Part shown: positions 12,640 through 24,600 of the stretch, one piece after another
Layout: every line of letters starts with the position of its first letter
How positions within the stretch are numbered: position 1 is the stretch's first letter
From: Limnoperna fortunei
Taxonomy: Eukaryota > Mollusca > Bivalvia > Mytilida > Modiolidae
Direction: 5' to 3'
Assembly: GCA_944474755.1 (NCBI GenBank)
Contig: OX104119.1
Location: 80,589,873-80,653,872 of the forward strand
DNA length: 64,000 nucleotides
Notes under the pieces: model-generated
The model's database searches: none
The model's input: only the letters and a program-made list of their open reading frames with translations
Told to the model about the DNA's origin: nothing
Made by a program: the position numbers and the translations under genes

Positions 12640-15600
12640 CTGTTAAAATATATCATGATACAATAAAATGGGGGTGTATCATTTTTATGGGGGTCATCAG
12701 GTCATAATTTGGAAAGAATGGTCCTGTTAAATGACCCACACAGCATGTCTTGTCCCTAACTCCATCCCCTTTCCCTGACTAATTGTCTTGTATCATGTCT
12801 TGTCCATAACTCCATCCCCTTTCCCTAACTAATTGTCTTGTATCATGTCTTGTCCATAACTCCATCCCCTTTCCCTAACTAATTGTCTTGTATCATGTCT
12901 TGTCAATAACTCCATCCCCTTTCCCTGACTAATTGTCTTGTATCATGTCTTGTCCATAACTCCATCCCCTTTCCCTAACTAATGGTCTTGTATCATGTCC
13001 TCTCCATAACTCCATCCCCTTTCCCTAACTAATGGTCTTGTATCATGTCCTCTCCATAACTCCATCCCCTTTCCCTAACTAATTGTCTTGTATCATGTCT
13101 TGTCCATAACTCCATCTCCTTTCCCTAACTAATTGTCTTGTATCATGTATTGTCCATAACTCCTTCCCCTTTCCCTAACTAATTGTCTTGTATCATGTCT
13201 TGTCAATAACTCCATCCCCTTTCCCTAACTAATTGTCTTGTATCATGTCTTGTCCATAACTCCTTCCCCTTTCCCTGACTAATTGTCTTGTATCATGTCT
13301 TGTCAATAACTCCATCTCCTTTCCCTAACTAATTGTCTTGTATCATGTATTGTCCATAACTCCTTCCCCTTTCCCTGACTAATTGTCTTGTATCATGTCT
13401 TGTCCATAACTCCATCCCCTTTCCCTAACTAATTGTCTTGTATCATGTCTTGTCCATAACTCCATCTCCTTTCCCTAACTATTTGTCTTGTATCATGTCT
13501 TGTCCATAACTCCATCCCCTTTCCCTAACTAACTGTCTTGTATCATGTCTTGTCCATAACTCCATCTCCTTTCCCTAACTATTTGTCTTGTATCATGTCT
13601 TGTCCATAACTCCATCCCCTTTCCCTAACTATTTGTCTTGTATCATGTCTTGTCCATAACTCCTTCCCCTTTCCCTGACTAATTGTCTTGTATCATGTCT
13701 TGTCAATAACTCCATCTCCTTTCCCTAACTAATTGTCTTGTATCATGTATTGTCCATAACTCCTTCCCCTTTCCCTGACTAATTGTCTTGTATCATGTCT
13801 TGTCCATAACTCCATCCCCTTTCCCTAACTAATTGTCTTGTATCATGTCTTGTCCATAACTCCATCTCCTTTCCCTAACTATTTGTCTTGTATCATGTCT
13901 TGTCCATAACTCCATCCCCTTTCCCTAACTAACTGTCTTGTATCATGTCTTGTCCATAACTCCATCTCCTTTCCCTAACTATTTGTCTTGTATCATGTCT
14001 TGTCCATAACTCCATCTCCTTTCCCTAACTATTTGTCTTGTATCATGTCTTGTCCATAACTCCATCCAATTTCCCTAACTAATTGTCTTGTATCATGCCC
14101 TGTCCATAACTCCATCTCCTTTCCCTAACTATTTGTCTTGTATCATGTCTTGTCCATAACTCCATCCCCTTTCCCTAACTAATTGTCTTGTATCATGTCT
14201 TGTCCATAACTCCATCCCCTTTCCCTAACTAATTGTCTTGTATCATGTCTTGTCCATAACTCCATCCCCTTTCCCTGACTAATTGTCTTGTATCATGCCC
14301 TGTCCATAACTCCATCCCCTTTCCCTAACTAATTGTCTTGTATCATGTCTTGTCCATAACTCCATCCCCTTTCCCTAACTAATTGTCTTGTATCATGTCC
14401 TGTCCATAACTCCATCCCCTTTCCCTGACTAATTGTCTTGTATCATGTCTTGTCCATAACTCCATCCCCTTTCCCTAACTAATTGTCTTGTATCATGTCT
14501 TGTCAATAACTCCATCCCCTTTCCCTAACTAATTGTCTTGTATCATGTCCTCTACATAACTCCATCCCCTTTCCCTGACTAATTGTCTTGTATCATGTCT
14601 TGTCCCTAACTCCATCCCCTTTCCCTAACTAATTGTCTTGTATCATGTCTTGTCCCTAACTCCATCCCCTTTCCCTAACTAATTGTCTTGTATCATGTCT
14701 TGTCCCTAACTCCATCCCCTTTCCCTGACTAATTGTCTTGTATCATGTCTTGTCCATAACTCCATCCCCTTTCCCTAACTATTTGTCTTGTATCATGTCT
14801 CGTCCATAACTCCATCCCCTTTCCCTAACTAATTGTCTTGTATCATGTATTGTCCATAACTCCATCCCCTTTCCCTGACTAATTGTCTTGTATCATGTCT
14901 TTTCCCTAACTCCATCCCCTTTCCCTAACTAATTGTCTTGTATCATGTCTTGTCCATAACTCCATCCCCTTTCCCTAACTACTTGTCTTGTATCATGTCC
15001 TCTCCATAACTCCATCCCCTTTCCCTAACTATTTGTCTTGTATCATGTTGTCCATAACTCCATCCCCTTTCCCTAACTAATTGTCTTGTATCATGTATTG
15101 TCCATAACTCCATCCCCTTTCCCTAACTAATTGTCTTGTATCATGTCTTGTCCCTAACTCCATCCCCTTTCCCTGACTAATTGTCTTGTATCATGTATTG
15201 TCCATAACTCCATCCCCTTTCCCTAACTAATTGTCTTGTATCATGTCTTGTCCATAACTCCATCCCCTTTCCCTAACTAATTGTCTTGTATCATGTCTTG
15301 TCCCTAACTCCATCCAATTTCCCTAACTAATTGTCTTGTATCATGCCCTGTCCATAACTCCATCCCCTTTCCCTGACTAATTGTCTTGTATCATGTCTTG
15401 TCCCTAACTCCATCCCCTTTCCCTAACTATTTGTCTTGTATCATGTTGTCCATAACTCCATCTCCTTTCCCTAACTAATTGTCTTGTATCATGTCTTGTC
15501 CATAACTCCATCCCCTTTCCCTAACTAATTGTCTTGTATCATGTCCTCTCCATAACTCCATCCCCTTTCCCTAACTATTTGTCTTGTATCATGTATTGTC

Positions 15601-18600
15601 CATAACTCCATCCCCTTTCCCTAACTATTTGTCTTGTATCATGTCCTCTACATAACTCCATCCCCTTTCCCTGACTAATTGTCTTGTATCATGTCTTGTC
15701 CATAACTCCATCCCCTTTCCCTGACTAATTGTCTTGTATCATGTCTTGTCCATAACTCCATCCCCTTTCCCTGACTAATTGTCTTGTATCATGTCTTGTC
15801 CCTAACTCCATCCCCTTTCCCTAACTAATTGTCTTGTATCATGTTTTGTCCATAACTCCATCCCCTTTCCCTGACTAATTGTCTTGTATCATGTCTTTTC
15901 CCTAACTCCATCCCCTTTCCCTAACAAATTGTCTACTATCATGTCCTGTCCATAACTCCATCTCCTTTCCCTAACTAATTGTCTTGTATCATGTCCTCTC
16001 CATAACTCCATCCCCTTTCCCTAACTAATTGTCTTGTATCATGTATTGTCCATAACTCCATCCCCTTTCCCTAACTAACTGTCTTGTATCATGTCTTGTC
16101 CACAACTCCATCTCCTTTCCCTTACTAATTGTCTTGTATCATGTCCTCTCCATAACTCCATCCCCTTTCCCTAACTAATTGTCTTGTATCATGTCTTGTC
16201 CCTAACTCCATCCCCTTTCCCTGACTAATTGTCTTGTATCATGTCTTGTCCCTAACTCCATCCCCTTTCCCTAACTATTTGTCTTGTATCATGTATTGTC
16301 CATAACTCCATCCCCTTTCCCTAACTAATTGTCTTGTATCATGTATTGTCCATAACTCCTTCCCCTTTCCCTGACTAATTGTCTTGTATCATGTCTTGTC
16401 AATAACTCCATCTCCTTTCCCTAACTATTTGTCTTGTATCATGTATTGTCCATAACTCCATCCCCTTTCCCTAACTAATTGTCTTGTATCATGTATTGTC
16501 CCTAACTCCATCCAATTTCCCTAACTAATTGTCTTGTATCATGTCTTGTCCATAACTCCTTCCCCTTTCCCTGACTAATTGTCTACTATCATGTCCTGTC
16601 CATAACTCCATCTCCTTTCCCTAACTAATTGTCTTGTATCATGTCCTCTCCATAACTCCATCCCCTTTCCCTAACTAATTGTCTTGTATCATGTCTTGTC
16701 CATAACTCCATCCCCTTTCCCTAACTATTTGTCTTGTATCATGTCTTGTCCATAACTCCATCTCCTTTCCCTAACTATTTGTCTTGTATCATGTCCTGTC
16801 CATAACTCCATCCCCTTTCCCTAACTAATTGTCTTGTATCATGTATTGTCCATAACTCCTTCCCCTTTCCCTGACTAATTGTCTTGTATCATGTCTTGTC
16901 CATAACTCCATCCCCTTTCCCTGACTATTTGTCTTGTATCATGTATTGTCCATAACTCCATCCCCTTTCCCTAACTATTTGTCTTGTATCATGTCCTCTA
17001 CATAACTCCATCCCCTTTCCCTGACTAATTGTCTTGTATCATGTCTTGTCCCTAACTCCATCCCCTTTCCCTGACTAATTGTCTTGTATCATGTCTTGTC
17101 CATAACTCCATCCCCTTTCCCTGACTATTTGTCTTGTATCATGTATTGTCCATAACTCCATCCCCTTTCCCTGACTATTTGTCTTGTATCATGTCTTGTC
17201 CCTAACTCCATCCCCTTTCCCTGACTAATTGTCTTGTATCATGTCCTGTCAATAACTCCTTCCCCTTTCCCTAACTATTTGTCTTGTATCATGTATTGTC
17301 CATAACTCCTTCCCCTTTCCCTGACTAATTGTCTTGTATCATGTCTTGTCCATAACTCCATCCCCTTTCCCTGACTATTTGTCTTGTATCATGTATTGTC
17401 CATAACTCCATCTCCTTTCCCTGGCTAATTGTCTTGTATCATGTCTTGTCCATAACTCCTTCCCCTTTCCCTGACTATTTGTCTTGTATCATGTCTTGTC
17501 CATAACTCCATCCCCTTTCCCTAACTATTTGTCTTGTATCATGTCCTCTACATAACTCCATCCCCTTTCCCTGACTAATTGTCTTGTATCATGTCTTGTC
17601 CCTAACTCCATCCCATTTCCCTAACTAATTGTCTTGTATCATGTCTTGTCCCTAACTCCATCCCCTTTCCCTAACTAATTGTCTTGTATCATGTCTTGTC
17701 CCTAACTCCATCCCCTTTCCCTAACTAATTGTCTTGTATCATGTCTTGTCCCTAACTCCATCCCCTTTCCCTAACTAATTGTCTTGTATCATGTCTTGTC
17801 AATAACTCCATCCCTTTCCCTAACTAATTGTCTTGTATCATGTCTTGTCCCTAACTCCATCCCCTTTCCCTAACTAATTGTCTTGTATCATGTCTTGTCC
17901 CTAACTCCATCCCCTTTCCCTAACTAATTGTCTTGTATCATGTCTTGTCAATAACTCCATCCCCTTTCCCTAACTAATTGTCTTGTATCATGTCTTGTCA
18001 ATAACTCCATCCCCTTTCCCTAACTAATTGTCTTGTATCATGTCTTGTCCACAACTCCATCCCCTTTCCCTAACTATTTGTCTTGTATCATGTCCTGTCC
18101 ATAACTCCATCCCCTTTCCCTGACTAATTGTCTTGTATCATGTCTTGTCCATAACTCCATCCCCTTTCCCTAACTAATTGTCTTGTATCATGTCTTGTCC
18201 ATAACTCCATCCCCTTTCCCTAACTAATTGTCTTGTATCATGTCTTTTCCCTAACTCCATCCCCTTTCCCTAACTAATTGTCTTGTATCATGTCTTGTCC
18301 CTAACTCCATCCCCTTTCCCTAACTAATTGTCTTGTATCATGTCTTGTCCATAACTCCATCTCCTTTCCCTGGCTAATTGTCTTGTATCATGTCTTGTCC
18401 ATAACTCCATCCCCTTTCCCTAACTACTTGTCTTGTATCATGTCCTCTCCATAACTCCATCCCCTTTCCCTAACTAATTGTCTTGTATCATGTCTTGTCC
18501 CTAACTCCATCCCCTTTCCCTAACTAATTGTCTTGTATCATGTCTTGTCCATAACTCCATCTCCTTTCCCTGGCTAATTGTCTTGTATCATGTCTTGTCC

Positions 18601-21600
18601 ATAACTCCATCCCCTTTCCCTAACTACTTGTCTTGTATCATGTCCTCTCCATAACTCCATCTCCTTTCCCTGGCTAATTGTCTTGTATCATGTCTTGTCC
18701 ATAACTCCATCTCCTTTCCCTGGCTAATTGTCTTGTATCATGTCTTGTCCATAACTCCATCTCCTTTCCCTAACTAATTGTCTTGTATCATGTCCTGTCC
18801 ACAACTACATCCCCTTTCCCTGACTAATTGTCTTGTATCATGTCTTGTCCACAACTCCATCCCCTCTTCCTAACTAATTGTCTTGTATCATGTCCTGTCC
18901 ATAACTCCATCCCCTTTTCCTAACTAATTGTCTTGTATCATGTCCTCTCCATAACTCCATGCCCTTTCCCTAACTAATTGTCTTGTATCATGTCTTGTCC
19001 ATAACTCCATCCCCTTTCCCTGACTATTTGTCTTGTATCATGTCTTGTCAATAACTCCATCTCCTTTCCCTAACAAATTGTCTACTATCATGTCCTGTCC
19101 ATAACTCCATCCCCTTTCCCTGACTAATTGTCTTGTATCATGTCTTGTCCCAAAATAATAGCTTAAATAATTTGTAGTTTTAATAAACAAATTTAACAAA
19201 CAAGCAGGTTTATAAATGTTTAAAGGGGTGAGAAAAAATATGTCTTGGATATTTTAATGTGAATTTAAATTATTTAAAACTTACCAATCGTTCCTGGTAT
19301 TGATACTTCTCCCTGTAACATATAAAAGAGACAATTGCAAAAATATATTCATATGCCAAATATGATCATGAAAAAATTCAGAATATACAGATTGTACACA
19401 TTTTACAATTTGGCTTATTTTGTAAGTTATGGCCACTTATTTACCTTATTGTCCAATATTATGTTGTCATTTTTGTCACTATTACTATAAATGCAGAAAA
19501 TTAGAGAACATGAAGCAGAGATCCAATGTTTTTGAACACCATACTAATCAACATTTATCTCTATTTTGCAGTATTTTCCTTTGATCTTTGTGTGCGATAT
19601 TATTCCATCTCACTCTACTAGCGTGAGATAGGCCCATCTCAGCTCGCTGTCGAAACGTCGTTAAGTAAACACTGTGACGTCACAATGTTACAAAACAGCG
19701 ATAAACAGATTATTTACGTTTTTTGAAACTCGATGCATTTTCTCGTCATCTCATCTCAGGGCTGTCGCCCTTCTAATACAGTTGAACTTCGGTGGCTGGA
19801 GTTTGAGAAATTGAGATAGCGGGTCTTGTGATTTCCGCAAATAGTTCATTAGCAGACCGAAATCGATATCGGGTTATGTATATCAATTAATTTCCAGTCA
19901 CATTGGATTTTGTGTTTTTTTATTGTATTGGATAATAAAACTTTTGCTACGTATGCATTTATGTTTTTGTTAAAATAAAAATGTTTACTGTTATTTTTCT
20001 TGATTAATATTGTGCATTATTGTTGATAAGATGTGTAAAACCTTACGTAAGCCTGTCAATGACCTCGACATAAATAAAATTTTAGTTAGGTCATGAAGAC
20101 ATAATTATGAGGGATTAAAGATCAAGCTTGGCATTTTAAAGGCATGGTTTCCATCTACCAATTAATCATCAAAGCTGTCAATAATTTTAGTTTTAGTTAT
20201 TCATGGTTTTTTACAATGGAATATTACAATTAGGACTGCTCATTTAATTTTTCAAGATATCTGTGTTCAAGAAATCCAAGCATTTAAACATTGAATATAT
20301 AGAGGTAAAATTCTGTACTTTTGAAGGTTTTCAAGAAATCCCAGGTGTACATCTACCTGGCCAGCAGAGGACACTTACCTGACCAACATCCAAATCTACA
20401 TATATACAAGCTCTTCCAAGTCGGGCAGCATAATTCAGCAGTAACCGACATAAAGTGCTTTTACCTACATCTGTAGGACCTACAACCATCACCTAAAGAA
20501 AAAATAATTACTTTACCAAATTATAAAAAAATCAGAAATAGGTGTACCAGTACAAGTATACATTGAACAGTTTATGCTTATGTTACCAATAATTGTGTAT
20601 GAGTGTATTTTTAATAAACCAGTCCTCACTCATCTGGTGCCCTATTTTGCATCTACAGTAGGTGTACTTGTCTGATTGACCTCAAAGGTGGAGGTCAAAA
20701 TATGTCCAATTTAATAATCTGCAGAAATTTATTTCTGTTGCAAATATGTGATTAGCTTTTAATTTTCATTGCACCCAAGTGTACTTGAAAGTAAGTGAAC
20801 AATCTGTGTCAGATTTTACTGACTAGATTCATTAGTGAGGTAACAGTATTGTCTATTTGTACTGACCATAAACTAGTATTTCTTTGTCATGTCACATAAG
20901 CTTAAATAAAAATGTGTTATTCTTATAATATGATAAAGTCAGAGTGGGATTACTTACACATTTAGATTAAAAAATAGTCATTAATGATTTCTCACTTTGC
21001 AGGAGCCACAGTCTAGTTAATTTGCTGTGGATTGAGATTTTTATGACAAAGAAGCCCTGGTGACTGTTTCACTAAACTTGTCGTAAATCATAAGTCTACG
21101 ATTACACTTACGATTTTCCTACGTGCACATATAGGAATATTTCACCAAAGCAGTCGAAAACGTAAGTCTTAACTGTTGCGACATACGACTAAGAAAATGA
21201 AACTCTCTAACATTGGAGGTAAGGCATATGTAGCAACCCATAATAATTTACTTAACATGGCACGAACGACAAAACTGGCCAAACGAGGAACTAAATATAT
21301 TAGTTTCAGTGGTAACTGACCATTGGGGGCAATTATTGAAGGAACATTTTTCTCCACGCTAACTTAACAAGTAAAAAATAAATGCGTTGTTAACTATAAA
21401 CTGATCATAGAATGATCCCGCCCATTTACAGACGATGTTTGTGAATCTAAATATTTAACGGTTTACAATTACAATTTTCCAAATTTTGATACACAAATTT
21501 AAAAGCAGTCAATGTTTGACTTCTTTCACATGTGTTATCAGTATTCGCCAATAGTATATTGCATAGGGTATGTATCTGTTCTCTTGGCATTCTGTAGCGT

Positions 21601-24600
21601 TCTATGACTAGTGAGTTGGTATGGTCACGCAATATTGTTTGCCTTTTCCTCTTGAATGACATTGCAAACAACGCAGCCATTTTTCAAAAGTGCGTGTTCG
21701 TCTAGGATTCAAGAGTTAAGGGTGCCTATAACCACTCGTAACTTTACAAATAAACTTTCATCGTAGCTTTTATTTATTATTGAAACGGTCGTAACTCTTA
21801 AGAGTGCACTTATGTCTACGTTTACGACTTATGATCTTTAGTGAAACGGTTGCCTGTTGGCTAGTGTCTTAAAACATAAAAAAAAAATTAGTGTCACACA
21901 ATGATGAGGAGAGAGGTACATACAATGACAGAGACCAACAATTAGGTATGTAAGGGGAATAGCCCCTACAGTAATCAGTGTTTCCTCAGTTGTTTCTTGT
22001 GTGCAACAAAACACTTTGAGGCATCTTTATATTTACCCTAGGTCCTCTGCCTTTTTCCTCCTCTGCTTTCTGTCTCATTTGTTCAAGAGCAGCATGGACA
22101 TTGACATATACCGTCATTGGTGTTCCTTCAGCAATGTATGCAACCTCAGTTCTACCTTCCAAGTATACAGAGGTTAAGGTCAACAGTTATACAAGGTCAC
22201 AATGGGGGTCAGGATAGTAGGACTTGATTTCCTTGTACTATTTGATATGAAGCCCACATAAGTGGTTCTTAAAAGTGGGATTTTACTTCCTTCTTCTGTT
22301 TGATATGGGGGTCATATTAGGGGTTCTGGATAGTGTGGTTTTATTTCCTTTTTCTGTTTGATATGGGTCGCATTAGGGGTTCTGGTAAGGGGGTTTTATC
22401 TCCTTGTTCTATTTGATTTGGGGTCACATTTGTGTTTCTGACTAGTTGGGTTTTATTTCCTTGTTCCATATATGGGGCAACATTGGGTCAGGATAACAAG
22501 ATTTGAATTCCTTATTTCTATGATTTTGGTAACATTGTGGATTTGGAGATTGAAAATAATGTGATTTTACACATTTAAAGTTATATACTTATATGATACT
22601 CCACCACCATTTGTCTTTCATCTGATATACCATATAACAGAATCATGTGAAAACTGAACATAAATTTCATTCAGAGTATTTGTAATTTTTGTGAACTGAA
22701 CAGGTCTTAACCAAATATAAAAAGAAAACCTTCAGTAGATGGTTTGGTCCACTCATATTTACTATAATCTTTTGTGGACTGTGACCTTGAAACTTGATGG
22801 ATTTCCCCTAAAATTAATAGGCTTCTTACCAACCTGATATATAACAATTTCCCAAAGTTTCATTCAAATCAGATGCAAACTTTTTGAGTTAAAAAACAAG
22901 TTTTTGTTAAAATTTTAATGTTCCATATATGGGGCAACATTGGGTCAGGATAACAAGAATTTGAATTCCTTTTTCAATGGTTTCAAAGGATATTTTAACC
23001 AGACAGCCATGCCAGGTATATACTGCTACCTTTGCACATGACTCAAACAAATACTTCTTTCCTTTTGTCAGCTCTGTGCCAAAAACTTCTGCCATGCCAT
23101 CTAGAAGCTGGAAATTAAAATAATCAAACATAAACTATGTGTGCTATTTTTAGCCAAGGTAAGTTTAGGTATAACACTTGGAGTGCTATCAGTGATTTGT
23201 CATTTCCTATGTTTTTTTATGGTTGGTAATTGACCTGAGATTTTAACCCTAACACCTGTGACTTAATACGTTTTAAGGGCTCTCTTTTTCTTATCAATAC
23301 ATAAATTTTGCCTGCTCTTTTTGCAATTATCGTAATTAGTTTTGATCTTGTACTGTTTTTCTGTTTATATTGATGAACTACAACATGTTTGTTTGCCAAT
23401 TTAAACTTAATAATTGATTAATTGTTGTTTTACTTCCAGCAAGAAATTTTTCAGCTATATTCAGGACGTGACTTAATAATTCATAGAAAAATCTATATAG
23501 ATATAAATACATATATAGAATTGCTGAAAGATACAGATTACAACTTCATATGTTACTTGGTCTTTTTTAAATTATGTGTTACATAAATTATTTCTTTAAT
23601 AATTTTAGTAGTCCAGTCTATTGCTTTAAACTCTATTAAAACTTAAAAAAAATGCAAATTTTGATAATATTTAAATCAATCCTTGCAAAATAAAAAAAAA
23701 ATTAAGTTTTCATTATTTTTTGTACATGAAATTATCATATAAGATATGTTTACTGATTCAGTATTTTTAAGTTGAACAAACATTTCTTCTACATAAATTT
23801 ACTGTAGTTATTTCTAAAGTTATTTTTTTTTCCATTTTCCTGTTCTTTTTTGCTGTGATTATTTAATTGTGGGGTTTGTGCACAAATGATTTCATATAAT
23901 ACAAGGTTCCTTAATTTTAAAATTGTAGTCCATATCCCAAGTTGAATCTGAAAATTTTCCATATTGAACTAAGCACTAAGACCCAAAATTATTATTAATT
24001 TTACAACAATTGTGATTAAATAATCACATTGAGACAGTAGAGCTTCAATTTGTAGGTCAGCCAATCAAAATGTAATAAAATATAGACATAGAAAAATGGA
24101 AAGATTATGTCTTTTACAAACATTACCTCTAAAGATACGGTAGCTCTTGCTTCTACTTCAAACCTCAGTTCTGAATCTTTCTCCAGTTTGTATTCCTCCT
24201 ATAATAAGACATACTTATCTTTTAATACAAGTAGTGTAAAGTGTATACATGAGTAGTTAAAATACAATCGGATGTGAATTTTTACCACAGGACACCACTG
24301 GCTACCCCATGCACCATCAATATACCACAAAATAAACTTTTTTGTGTACAGTGTTGGTGCTTTTTATATCATTTAATGTAGAAATAAGGTCTTTTGTAAC
24401 TTTATTTTTAGTAGCAGAATCAACATTTAATCGGATTCGTGTCCCATTGATCCATTTATGATCATGAAAAGACAACCACAAGAACTTACAAAACTGCATT
24501 ATATCCGTGTTTTATTATGTAACTTTATTTTTAGTAGCAGAATCAACATTTAATCTGATTCGTGTCACATTGATCCATTTATGATCATGAAAAGACAACC

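Noticed and set aside
22038..22993. Conventional GT-AG splicing of CLP1 intron 3 (for example donor GTTAAA or GTCTGG, acceptor GGAAG)
   Set aside because: All such pairs delete several conserved residues of the WHGC...GRTEV segment, while the AT-AC pair gives a gap-free alignment.
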